Assembly: GCF_023923225.1 (NCBI RefSeq)
Contig: NZ_CP099489.1
Span: 4,402,001 to 4,466,000, forward strand
Reading direction: 5' to 3'
DNA length: 64,000 nucleotides
Source: Ornithinimicrobium faecis
GTDB lineage: Bacteria > Actinomycetota > Actinomycetes > Actinomycetales > Dermatophilaceae
The notes beneath the pieces were generated by a model. It was not told the origin of the DNA and searched no databases. It saw nothing but the letters and a program-made list of their open reading frames with translations. The position numbers were made by a program, and so were the translations under genes. Of this stretch, positions 8,481 through 16,133 are shown in pieces. How positions within the stretch are numbered: position 1 is the stretch's first letter; each line of letters starts with the position of its first letter.

Positions 8481-8584
8481 GAGGTCTCCTTCGGATAACG
8501 ACCGGACTAGTTAGTATGGCCCGGCCTCCATGAGAGTCCCGTGAGAACGGTCGCTCTCCGCATCGCCCCCGCTAAAGTGCCGCC

Positions 8585-9985
8585 ATGGCACCGACGGTGA
8601 GCGTCCGCATACCCCGTCGTGCCGTTGCGGGTTATGCCGCGGGCAGCGTCGGGACCGGCGGGTTCGGGACCCTGCCGGGGCTGGTGCTGGCCTACTACCT
8701 GACCGACACCCTCGCCGTCCCCGCCCTGCTGGCCTCGCTCGTGGTCATCGTGCCCAAGGTCTGGGACGTCCTGATCGACCCGGCCGTCGGCGCCCTGAGT
8801 GATCGGGAGGTGCGGTCCCGGGGCACGCGGACGCGTCTGATGGCTCTCGGCGCGATCACGCTGCCGGTGGGGTTCATCGGCATGTTCGCCGCGCCGATCG
8901 GACTGTCCCCGGTGCTGGCGGGCGTGTGGGTGCTGGTCTTCTTCGTGCTCGCGACCAGTTCGTTCAGCCTCTTCCAGGTGCCCTACATCGCCCTGCCCGC
9001 CGACCTGACCAGCGACTATGCCGAGCGCACGCGGCTGACGGCCTGGCGGATCGCGGTGCTGGCCCTGGCGATCCTGCTCGTCGGTGCCGGCGGCCCGGCC
9101 CTGCGGGACGCTGCCGGTGGTGGGTCCGGTGGCTATCTGCTGATGGGGATCGTGATCGCCGTGCTGCTGCTGGGCGGGATGCTCGGCACGGTGCTCGGCG
9201 TGGGGCGGCGAGGGGTTGCCGGACCGGCCGGGGACGCCGCAGGGCCTGTGCGAGACCGCTATGAAAATGCGGGGAGGGCGAGCAAAACCTTTATCAAAAT
9301 TGGGGAGTACCGGGCCGGGCTCGCGGCGCTGCGGGAGCTGCCGGCCTATCGGGTGCTGCTCACTGCCTTTGTGCTGCAGGCGCTGGCCACCGGGGTGATG
9401 CTTGCCGCGGCGCAGTATGTCGCGACCTACACCCTCGCGGACCAGGCGGCGCTGACCTTCCTCTTCGCCGCCCTGGTCGGGCCGGCTCTGCTGGTCATGC
9501 CCCTGTGGACCCGGTATGCCGCACGCACCGGCAAGGCGCCAGCGCTCACCATGGCGTCGGTCCTGTTCGGCGTGGCGTGCCTCGCCCTGGTCGCGATGGT
9601 CTGGGCACCGGGGTGGTGGGTCTATCTGCCGGTCGCGCTGGCCGGGGTCGGTTATGCCGGCATGCAACTGTTCCCGCTGGCGATGCTGCCCGACGTCATC
9701 TCGGCGGCCGGTCGCGAGCGCGGCGGGGCGATGAGTGGCCTGTGGACCGCCGGCGAGACCGCGGGGCTGGCGCTGGGGCCTGCGGTCGTGCTACTCCTGC
9801 TGGCCGCGGGCGGTTTTCGCTCGAGCACAGGCGACGTCATCCTCGCTCAGCCCGACTCCGCACACCTGCTGATCGTGCTGGCCTTCTCCCTGATCCCTGC
9901 GGCCCTGGTCGGCGCCAGCTTGCTGGTGCTGCGGGCCTATCGTGACCCGATCCCCTCCCCGACGACCGCCGAGGTGACCACGTGA
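8585..9985 (+). CDS. MFS transporter of the GPH-like (MFS_2) type
   Basis: A 466-residue membrane protein with twelve predicted helices. Helix 2 and the following loop (VVIVPKVWDVLIDPAVGALSD) and the later FPLAMLPDVI segment are typical of glycoside-pentoside-hexuronide:cation symporters. The substrate is unknown. The central cytoplasmic loop (around residues 220-242) is encoded by a 63-bp tandem-repeat insertion, so the protein probably gained 21 residues without losing frame. TAAAGT lies exactly 6 nt before the ATG, a leaderless promoter pattern. The stop overlaps the next gene (GTGA), so the PLP decarboxylase is co-translated and its substrate or product may be what is moved. Confidence 0.85.
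   Translation: MAPTVSVRIPRRAVAGYAAGSVGTGGFGTLPGLVLAYYLTDTLAVPALLASLVVIVPKVWDVLIDPAVGALSDREVRSRGTRTRLMALGAITLPVGFIGMFAAPIGLSPVLAGVWVLVFFVLATSSFSLFQVPYIALPADLTSDYAERTRLTAWRIAVLALAILLVGAGGPALRDAAGGGSGGYLLMGIVIAVLLLGGMLGTVLGVGRRGVAGPAGDAAGPVRDRYENAGRASKTFIKIGEYRAGLAALRELPAYRVLLTAFVLQALATGVMLAAAQYVATYTLADQAALTFLFAALVGPALLVMPLWTRYAARTGKAPALTMASVLFGVACLALVAMVWAPGWWVYLPVALAGVGYAGMQLFPLAMLPDVISAAGRERGGAMSGLWTAGETAGLALGPAVVLLLLAAGGFRSSTGDVILAQPDSAHLLIVLAFSLIPAALVGASLLVLRAYRDPIPSPTTAEVTT
9247..9309. repeat. Tandem 32-bp repeat dimer inside the MFS gene (copy 1)
   Basis: Two imperfect units (9247-9278, 32 bp, and 9279-9309, 31 bp) with the core AAACCTTTATCAAAAT and a G-rich end. Total length is 63 bp, a multiple of three, and it sits in the central loop region of the MFS protein. 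A second tandem pair of the same unit lies at 16070-16133. It is AT-richer than its surroundings. Confidence 0.7.
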
Positions 9986-11472
9986 CCCACGACGAGCCCG
10001 ATCCCCAGCCGACCCCCGCCATTGATGCGGAGGCGGTGCTGACCCAGCTGTCGGCATACCGCTCCCACGACGCCCCGACGCACGGCGGCTCGGTGCTGTC
10101 CTATGTCTATGACAGCGGGCTGGCCGAGCTCGACGAGCTGGCGGCCCGGGCCGCGCACCTGGCGCTGCCGGTCAATGGGCTGGACCCGACGACGTTCCCC
10201 TCCGTGGCGCTGATGGAGGCAGACCTGATCACCTTCGGGCGCACCATCCTGCATGGCCCCGACGCCGTGGGCTCGGTGACCTCGGGCGGGACGGAGAGCT
10301 GCCTGCTCGCGGTGAAGGCGGCCCGGGACCGCTGGGTCAGCGCCGGTGCAGGTGGCGCCCGTGCAGGTGGCGCCGGTGCGGGTGACGCCGGTCGCCCGCG
10401 CATCGTGCTGGCCTCCTCGGCCCACGCTGCGTTCCACAAGGCCGCGCACTATCTGGGGCTCGAGCTCGACATCGTGCCGGTCGATCCCGCCACGGGCGTC
10501 CCGGCTGCCGCCGATCTGATCAGCAGCCTCGGGTCGGACACGGCTCTGGTGGTTGTATCCGCGCCGAGTTATCCGCACGGTGTCATGGACCCCGTGGCCG
10601 AGGTCGCTGGGGCTGCTGCGGAGCGTGGCATCCCGTGTCACGTCGACGCGTGCATCGGCGGCCTGGTGCTGCCGTTCTGGGCCGACGCCGGTGGTCAGGC
10701 GCCCGCGCCCTGGGACTTCGCGGTGCCGGGCGTGAGCAGCATCTCCGCCGACCTGCACAAGTTTGGCTATGCCCCCAAGGGCGCCTCGCTGCTGCTGTTC
10801 GCCGGCCGCGAGCTCGACCTGGCGCGCTATTTCGCGCTCACGAACTGGCCGGGTTATCCGGTCGTGAACCCCACCGTCCTGGGGTCCCGATCGGCGACGT
10901 CCCTGGCTGCTGCGTGGGCCGTGACGACGGCGCTGGGACCGGACGGCTACGTCGACCTGACCAGGCGCATCGTCACCGCGACCGGCGAGGTGTCCCGCTG
11001 CGTGGAGGGGATCGAGGGGCTGCGCACCCTCGGGGATCCGGCGGGTCCGCTGGTGGCCGTCGTGGCAGATGAGGACGTCCCGACTGAACGGCGCGTGCAC
11101 CCGCACCTGTGGGCCGCGGCCTGCGCGCAGCGCGGGTTCGTCCTGCAGGGACAGCCCGCCCTGCACCAGTCGGACGGGACGCTCCTGCCCCGCTCGACGC
11201 ACCTGACGATCACGCCGGCAACAGCGGCGATCCTGCCTGCGCTGACCACCGCGCTGCGCGAGGCCGCCGACGAGGTCCGTGGGGCGAGCGTGCAGTTGCC
11301 CGCGGACCTGCCGGTGCCGGATCCCGCCGCCCTGGCGGCCAGTGCGCGAGAGAGCGGCGACCTGGACCTGACCCAGGTGCTGGCCCTCATCGAGACACTC
11401 CCCCGCGAGACGAGCGCTGGGCTGCTCGGGCAGTTCCTGGCTGCGTTCACCGCGCCGCGACCGGCTCCCTAG
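9982..11472 (+). CDS. PLP-dependent decarboxylase/lyase (group II, sphingosine-phosphate-lyase-like)
   Basis: A 496-residue fold-type-I PLP enzyme. TSGGTES binds the cofactor phosphate, HVDACIGG contains the aspartate that holds the pyridine nitrogen, and the Schiff-base lysine is in SADLHKFGYAPKG. Sequence order and the ALTNWPGYPVVNP segment resemble sphingosine-1-phosphate lyase and group II amino-acid decarboxylases. The start is the GTG at 9982 overlapping the MFS stop (GTGA). A Gly/Ala-rich insert (near residues 114-134) stems from short DNA repeats. An uptake-and-decarboxylation or lyase pair with the MFS protein is inferred. Confidence 0.85.
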   Translation: MTHDEPDPQPTPAIDAEAVLTQLSAYRSHDAPTHGGSVLSYVYDSGLAELDELAARAAHLALPVNGLDPTTFPSVALMEADLITFGRTILHGPDAVGSVTSGGTESCLLAVKAARDRWVSAGAGGARAGGAGAGDAGRPRIVLASSAHAAFHKAAHYLGLELDIVPVDPATGVPAAADLISSLGSDTALVVVSAPSYPHGVMDPVAEVAGAAAERGIPCHVDACIGGLVLPFWADAGGQAPAPWDFAVPGVSSISADLHKFGYAPKGASLLLFAGRELDLARYFALTNWPGYPVVNPTVLGSRSATSLAAAWAVTTALGPDGYVDLTRRIVTATGEVSRCVEGIEGLRTLGDPAGPLVAVVADEDVPTERRVHPHLWAAACAQRGFVLQGQPALHQSDGTLLPRSTHLTITPATAAILPALTTALREAADEVRGASVQLPADLPVPDPAALAASARESGDLDLTQVLALIETLPRETSAGLLGQFLAAFTAPRPAP

Positions 11473-11508
11473 CCTCGCCCACGCCCGAGCCTTCGCCTTC
11501 GCCTACGC

Positions 11509-12006
11509 CTACGCCTGCTCTTGCTCCTTGGCCTGCTCCTGTGCCAACTCCTGCTCCTGGGCCAACTCTTCCGCAACCTCCCGGAGCCGACCGGTGACGG
11601 CGACGAGCGAGCTCAACTCCTCCACGCTCAGTCTGCTGATCACCTGCTCGCGCACCCGCTCGCCCAACGACTCCATCTCCAGGAGCATCGCGGCGGCCTC
11701 CTCGGTGAGGGACAACAGGATGCGACGCCGGTCGGTGGTGTCGGTGTGCCGGGCGAGCAGGTCCTTGCCCACGAGACGCTCCACCAGGCCGCTGATCGTC
11801 GGCGTGGAGACGTGGAGGCTCTCGGACAGTTCCTGACCGGTGATGCCCGGCCGCCCCCTGACCACGACCAGCACCTGGAGCTGCCGCAGGGTGAGGTCGC
11901 TGGGCAGGGTTGCCGGCGGCAGGTGGCGCGTGGCCAGCTCGTGGAGCGCTGCATCGTGCTCTCGCAACTGGCGGATGAGCTCGGCGACGCGGTCGGTGGC
12001 AGCCAC
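11509..12006 (-). CDS. MarR-family transcriptional regulator
   Basis: A 165-residue winged-helix repressor. The DNA-binding core is GITGQELSESLHVSTPTISGLVERLV followed by the wing HTDTTDRRRILLSLTEEA. I chose the GTG at 12004-12006 because GGAGG lies 8 bp upstream; the more upstream GTG at 12013-12015 would overlap that ribosome-binding site. The C-terminal tail is a Glu/Gln/Ala repeat (LAQEQELAQEQAKEQEQA) encoded by short DNA repeats and is probably disordered or a coiled coil. It is divergent from the RND permease gene, whose repressor it likely is. Confidence 0.88.
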   Translation of the reverse strand: MAATDRVAELIRQLREHDAALHELATRHLPPATLPSDLTLRQLQVLVVVRGRPGITGQELSESLHVSTPTISGLVERLVGKDLLARHTDTTDRRRILLSLTEEAAAMLLEMESLGERVREQVISRLSVEELSSLVAVTGRLREVAEELAQEQELAQEQAKEQEQA

Positions 12007-12019
12007 CAGTACCACCTCC

Positions 12020-12070
12020 GAAACATTTGATTAGGCTGTCGCTAACTATTGCGGCGATACTAACCGCTGT
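12020..12070. promoter_or_regulatory. Possible MarR operator between the MarR and RND genes
   Basis: The 124-bp divergent region is AT-rich in its first part. TTAG (12031-12034) and CTAA (12042-12045) form a short inverted pair, and CTAAC occurs twice 18 bp apart (12042 and 12060). MarR proteins bind short inverted repeats over divergent promoters, so this is the expected place, but I cannot define a single clear site. Confidence 0.3.
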
Positions 12071-12130
12071 GACGCGCGTCTCCAACGCGCGGCCTGCTGC
12101 CCTGCACGGAACCGACCCGAGAGATCCAGC

Positions 12131-15100
12131 ATGAACAAGCTCACCAGGTTTAGCGTGCACAACCGTGCCCTGATCGCGTTGACCACCCTGTTTGCCATCT
12201 TCTTTGGGCTCAACGCGATGAGCTCCCTGCCGCGTGAGTTGTTCCCGTCGCTGCAGTTCCCCATCCTGGCGGTCGCAACACCCGTGCCGGACGCGAGCGC
12301 AGAGGTGGTTGAGGAGCAGGTCAGCGACCGCATCGAGACCGCGGCCCAGGGCCTGGACAGCGTCGTGGAGGTGCAGTCGCAGTCCAGCGAGGGCTTCTCG
12401 GTCGTCACGATCGAGTTGGACTATGGGACTGACCTGGGCGCTGCCCAGACCGACCTGCAACGCACCGTGCTGGGGTTGCAGGGCCTGCCGGACGACGCCG
12501 AGCCACAGATCATCGCGGGCAGCATCGACGACTTCCCGATCATCCAGCTGTCCGCGAGCGGTGGCGAGAGTCCTGACGACCTGCTGCAGCGGCTGCGCAA
12601 CGTCGTCGTCCCGGAGATCGAGGACCTGGACGGCGTGCGCGACGTGCAACTCACCGGTGTCGCCGACCAGATCATCCGAGTGGACCTGGACGCGGCCGCA
12701 GCGGCCGAGGCCGGCGTCACCGGCGCCACGGTCGGGCAGCTGCTGCAGGCCAACGGCGTGCTGGTGCCGGCCGGAACCGTCACCGACGACAGCGAGGAGC
12801 TGCTGGTCACCGTCGGCAGTCGCCTGACCGATGTCGAGGAGCTCCGGGCGCTGCCGCTGGTCGCGCCACCCGGTGCCGAGCCCACTGACCCGGCCACGCC
12901 ACCCGGTGCCGAGCCCACCGAACCGGCACCCCAGCTCACCCTGGGGGACGTCGCCGAGGTGGAGCTGACCGAGCAGGAGGCCACGGCATACACGCGCACC
13001 AATGGGGAGCCCAGCGTCGGCCTGTCGATCACCAAGACGCCCGACGGCAACGCCGTCAACATCTCCCACGCCCTCACCCAGATCACCCCCGAGCTCGAGG
13101 AACAGCTGGGCGGTGGCGAGCTGGCGATCATCTTTGACCAGGCACCCTTCATCGAGCAGTCCATCGAGGGGCTGACCACCGAGGGGCTGCTGGGGCTGGC
13201 GTTCGCGATCCTCATCGTGCTGGTGTTCCTGCTGTCGCTGCGGCTGACGCTGGTGACGGCGATCAGCATCCCGCTGTCGCTGCTGATCGCGATGCTGGGG
13301 CTGCAGCTGGCCGGCTATTCGCTCAACATCCTCACGCTGGGGGCACTGACCATCTCGATCGGCCGGGTCGTCGATGACTCGATCGTGGTGATCGAGAACA
13401 TCAAGCGCCACGGCAGCCTCGGCGAGGACCGGCTGACCGCGATCCTGCGGGCCGTGCGCGAGGTCGCTGGAGCCATCACCGCCGCCACCGTCTCCACCGT
13501 CGCGGTCTTCCTGCCGATGGCCTTCGTCGGCGGACAGGTCGGTGAGCTGTTCCGCCCGTTCGCGCTGACGATTGCGATCGCGATGGGTGCCTCCCTGCTG
13601 GTGGCGCTGACGATCATCCCGGTGCTCGGCTATTGGCTGTTGGGACGCGGCGCGGACGTGGAGAAACGGCTCACCTCGACCGCAGCTGCAGCCACCGGGG
13701 TGGCGGCAGACACCGGGGAAACTGCAGAGACCACCGGGGAGACTGCTGCAGGGACCACTTCCGAGTCCGACGCTCACCCCGCACCATTGCTGGACGCGGA
13801 TGCACCGGACCGCCTGCAGCGCAGCTATCTGCGGGTGCTGCGCCCGGCTCTGGCCCACCCCGTGTGGTCGCTGGTCCTCGCGCTCGCACTCCTGGTCGGC
13901 ACCGGAGCCGCCGCGACCCAGCTCAAGACTGATTTCATCGGCGACTCCGGCGCGGACAGCCTCACCGTGTCCCTGGAGCTCCCCTCCGGCAGCACACTCG
14001 AGGAGACCGACGCGGCCAGCCGCGAGCTGGAGGAGTGGCTCGCCGACCGACCCGAGGTCGAGTCCTATCAGGCGACGGTTGGCTCCTCCGGCGGCATCGA
14101 GGCGGTCTTCCTCGGCGGCGGGGCCACCACCTCCAGCCTCGCGGTCACCCTGGTCGAGGGCACCGACGGCGATGTCTTCGGTGAGACCGTCAAGAACGAC
14201 GCGCCGGCTCCCGAGTCGGCCAACCTGACGGCGACGTCGGCCAACGCGGCTCCCGGTGCCACCGAGCTGCAGGTGATCGTCACCGGTCAGGACCCGGAGG
14301 ATCTGACCAGCGCCGCCAGCGAGGTCGAGCAAGTGCTGGTCGACGTCGGGGCGGAGGACGTGACCAACAACCTGACCAACACGGTGCCGGGGCTTGAGGT
14401 CACGGTCGACCGCGCCGCGGCGGCCGAGGTGGGACTCACCGAGTCGCAGGTCGGCCAGACCGTCGCTGCCGCGATGGGCGGCAGCACGGTCGGGCAGGTG
14501 GTGCTGGGCACCCAGCCCGCCTCGGTCATCGTCCACCAGGGCGAGCCCCCGGCCGACCTGTCCGCTCTGGAGTCGTTGACCGTCGGCGCCGGCCCCGAGG
14601 GCGAGGTCGTGCTGTCCGACGTGGCCAGCCTGGAGCGGGTCGACCAGCAGGTGCAGATCACCCGCATCGACGGGCTGCGCAGCGCCTCGATCACCGCCAC
14701 GGCCACCGGCGACGACCTCGGTGCCCTCACTGCCGACGTGCAGGAGGGGCTCGACGGCCTGAGCCTGCCCGAGGGGGTGCGCGCCACCATTGGTGGTGTC
14801 AGCGCCGAGCAGGCCGAGGCCTTCGCGAGCCTGGGCCTGGCCCTGCTGGCCGCCATCGCCATCGTCTATCTGGTGATGGTGGCGACCTTCAACAGCCTGG
14901 TGCAGCCGCTGCTGCTGATGGTGTCGGTGCCGTTCGCGGCCACCGGCTCCATCGCGATGCTGCTGGCGACCGACACACCACTGGAGGTCGCCTCGATGAT
15001 CGGCATGCTGATGCTCGTCGGCATCGTGGTGACCAATGCGATCGTGCTGATCGACCTGGTCAACCAATACCGCCGGCGTGGGCACACCGTGAAGGAGGCG

Positions 15101-15370
15101 CTCATCGAGGGCGCCCGCCACCGGTTCCGCCCCATCGTCATGACGGCCCTGGCGACCATCGGTGCGCTGACCCCGATGGCGTTGTCCCTCACCGGGGGCG
15201 GGGCCTTCATCTCCCAGCCGCTGGCCCTGGTGGTGATCGGCGGTTTGATCTCGTCCACTGCGCTGACCCTGCTGCTGGTGCCGGTGCTTTATGTGCTGGT
15301 CGAGGGCTGGGGCGAGCGGCGACGAGCGCGCCGCGGCAAGCACGCACCAGAGGTCGTGGCAGCGGACTAA
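12131..15370 (+). CDS. RND-superfamily efflux permease (AcrB/SwrC-like)
   Basis: A 1079-residue inner-membrane pump with the classic RND layout: one N-terminal helix, a large extracytoplasmic loop, a cluster of helices around residues 345-505, a second large loop and C-terminal helices. TM4 has GRVVDDSIVVIENIK, the paired aspartates that carry protons in AcrB; TM10-like VTNAIVLIDLVNQYRRRG is also present. No membrane-fusion or outer-membrane partner is adjacent, as expected for SwrC-type pumps of Gram-positives. The first loop contains a duplicated PPGAEPT segment from a 33-bp DNA repeat, and a Thr/Glu-rich insert lies near residue 520. Control by the divergent MarR gene is inferred. Confidence 0.92.
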   Translation: MNKLTRFSVHNRALIALTTLFAIFFGLNAMSSLPRELFPSLQFPILAVATPVPDASAEVVEEQVSDRIETAAQGLDSVVEVQSQSSEGFSVVTIELDYGTDLGAAQTDLQRTVLGLQGLPDDAEPQIIAGSIDDFPIIQLSASGGESPDDLLQRLRNVVVPEIEDLDGVRDVQLTGVADQIIRVDLDAAAAAEAGVTGATVGQLLQANGVLVPAGTVTDDSEELLVTVGSRLTDVEELRALPLVAPPGAEPTDPATPPGAEPTEPAPQLTLGDVAEVELTEQEATAYTRTNGEPSVGLSITKTPDGNAVNISHALTQITPELEEQLGGGELAIIFDQAPFIEQSIEGLTTEGLLGLAFAILIVLVFLLSLRLTLVTAISIPLSLLIAMLGLQLAGYSLNILTLGALTISIGRVVDDSIVVIENIKRHGSLGEDRLTAILRAVREVAGAITAATVSTVAVFLPMAFVGGQVGELFRPFALTIAIAMGASLLVALTIIPVLGYWLLGRGADVEKRLTSTAAAATGVAADTGETAETTGETAAGTTSESDAHPAPLLDADAPDRLQRSYLRVLRPALAHPVWSLVLALALLVGTGAAATQLKTDFIGDSGADSLTVSLELPSGSTLEETDAASRELEEWLADRPEVESYQATVGSSGGIEAVFLGGGATTSSLAVTLVEGTDGDVFGETVKNDAPAPESANLTATSANAAPGATELQVIVTGQDPEDLTSAASEVEQVLVDVGAEDVTNNLTNTVPGLEVTVDRAAAAEVGLTESQVGQTVAAAMGGSTVGQVVLGTQPASVIVHQGEPPADLSALESLTVGAGPEGEVVLSDVASLERVDQQVQITRIDGLRSASITATATGDDLGALTADVQEGLDGLSLPEGVRATIGGVSAEQAEAFASLGLALLAAIAIVYLVMVATFNSLVQPLLLMVSVPFAATGSIAMLLATDTPLEVASMIGMLMLVGIVVTNAIVLIDLVNQYRRRGHTVKEALIEGARHRFRPIVMTALATIGALTPMALSLTGGGAFISQPLALVVIGGLISSTALTLLLVPVLYVLVEGWGERRRARRGKHAPEVVAAD

Positions 15371-15391
15371 CCCCGTGGCCGCAGTCGGCAG

Positions 15392-15434
15392 TTGACCAAC
15401 CCTGGTTGACCAACCAAGGTCGTCCACCTACGCT
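15392..15434 (+). promoter_or_regulatory. Promoter and direct-repeat operator of the Phd-VapC operon
   Basis: TTGACCAACC occurs twice, 14 bp apart (15392 and 15406). The second copy supplies the -35 TTGACC, followed after 17 bp by TACGCT (15429-15434). The ATG at 15441 begins 6 nt after the -10, so the transcript should start at or next to the start codon. Autorepression by the antitoxin binding the repeats is inferred. Confidence 0.6.
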
Positions 15435-15440
15435 GTGACG

Positions 15441-15671
15441 ATGGAAACGGTCAAGGTGCAATACGCCAAGACGCACTTGTCCGCGCTGCTGGCAGCAGTC
15501 GAGCGGGGCGAAGAGATCGTCATCGCGCGCGGGGACCGCCCCGTCGCCCGGCTGTCCCCGATCGATGGCCAGGACGACCGCGAGCTGGGCTTCGTCGCCT
15601 ACTCAGTGCCTGACGAGTTCTTCGACCCTCTGCCAGAGGAGGAACTCGCTGTGTGGGAGGGCGCGGGATGA
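15441..15671 (+). CDS. Phd/YefM-type antitoxin
   Basis: A 76-residue protein with the Phd/YefM N-terminus: METVKVQYAKTHLSALLAAV, then GEEIVIARGDRPVARLSPI, the DNA-binding beta-hairpin module. The acidic C-terminal half (VPDEFFDPLPEEELAVWEG) should wrap around the toxin. A GTG two codons earlier (15435) is less likely because it abuts the -10 element. Its stop overlaps the VapC start (ATGA), the usual antitoxin-first arrangement. Confidence 0.88.
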   Translation: METVKVQYAKTHLSALLAAVERGEEIVIARGDRPVARLSPIDGQDDRELGFVAYSVPDEFFDPLPEEELAVWEGAG

Positions 15672-16057
15672 CCTATCTCCTAGACACCCACGCGGTGCTC
15701 TGGGCACTCACCGACCCCGCGCGTCTGGGGCCCGCCGCGCGCCAGACCATCACGGCCCGCTCCACCCGACTGGCCGTCTCAGCAGCAACGGCGTGGGAGA
15801 TCTCCACCAAGCAGCGCATCGGCAAACTTCCCCAGGCGGACGCCCTCGTCGGCGGATACTCCCGGCATCTCGATCGGTTGGGTGCCATCAGACTGCCCAT
15901 CGACGAGGAACACGCGCTGCTCGCGGGACGGCTGGATTGGTCTCATCGCGATCCGTTTGATCGTGTGTTTGCCGCCCAAGCCATGCTGGAGTCCCTCACG
16001 CTCGTGACGAACGACTCGGCCTTCGCGGAGCTCAACGGGGTCGCCACGCTCTGGTAG
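15668..16057 (+). CDS. vapC: VapC-family PIN-domain toxin
   Basis: A 129-residue PIN nuclease. The metal-binding acidic residues are visible in YLLDTHAVLWAL (first Asp), AWEIS (Glu, near residue 44), DPFDRVFAAQA (Asp) and TNDSAF near the end. Chromosomal VapC toxins cut tRNA or rRNA when the antitoxin is degraded. The ATG overlaps the antitoxin stop, giving tight coupling; an upstream in-frame GTG at 15653 would put the start inside the antitoxin. All key residues are intact, so the toxin is probably active. A 32-bp tandem repeat pair follows directly. Confidence 0.9.
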   Translation: MTYLLDTHAVLWALTDPARLGPAARQTITARSTRLAVSAATAWEISTKQRIGKLPQADALVGGYSRHLDRLGAIRLPIDEEHALLAGRLDWSHRDPFDRVFAAQAMLESLTLVTNDSAFAELNGVATLW

Positions 16058-16069
16058 CGCGTCCCGCGG

Positions 16070-16133
16070 TGTACGAAACCTCTATCAAAAGGCGGGGCGG
16101 GTGTGCGAAACCTTTATCTTTTTGCGGGGATGG
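16070..16133. repeat. Tandem 32-bp repeat dimer (copy 2)
   Basis: Two units of exactly 32 bp (16070-16101 and 16102-16133), each with CGAAACCTYTATC in its first half and a G-rich end. The pair matches the 9247-9309 element. It lies between vapC and the convergent G6PDH-like gene, and the second unit overlaps the last seven codons of that gene including its TAA stop. Confidence 0.75.

Noticed and set aside
11447..15427. A 1326-residue open frame on the minus strand opposite the RND gene
   Set aside because: It is Gln/Asp/His-rich antisense sequence created by high GC content, with no recognisable domain, and the plus strand carries a clear RND permease.
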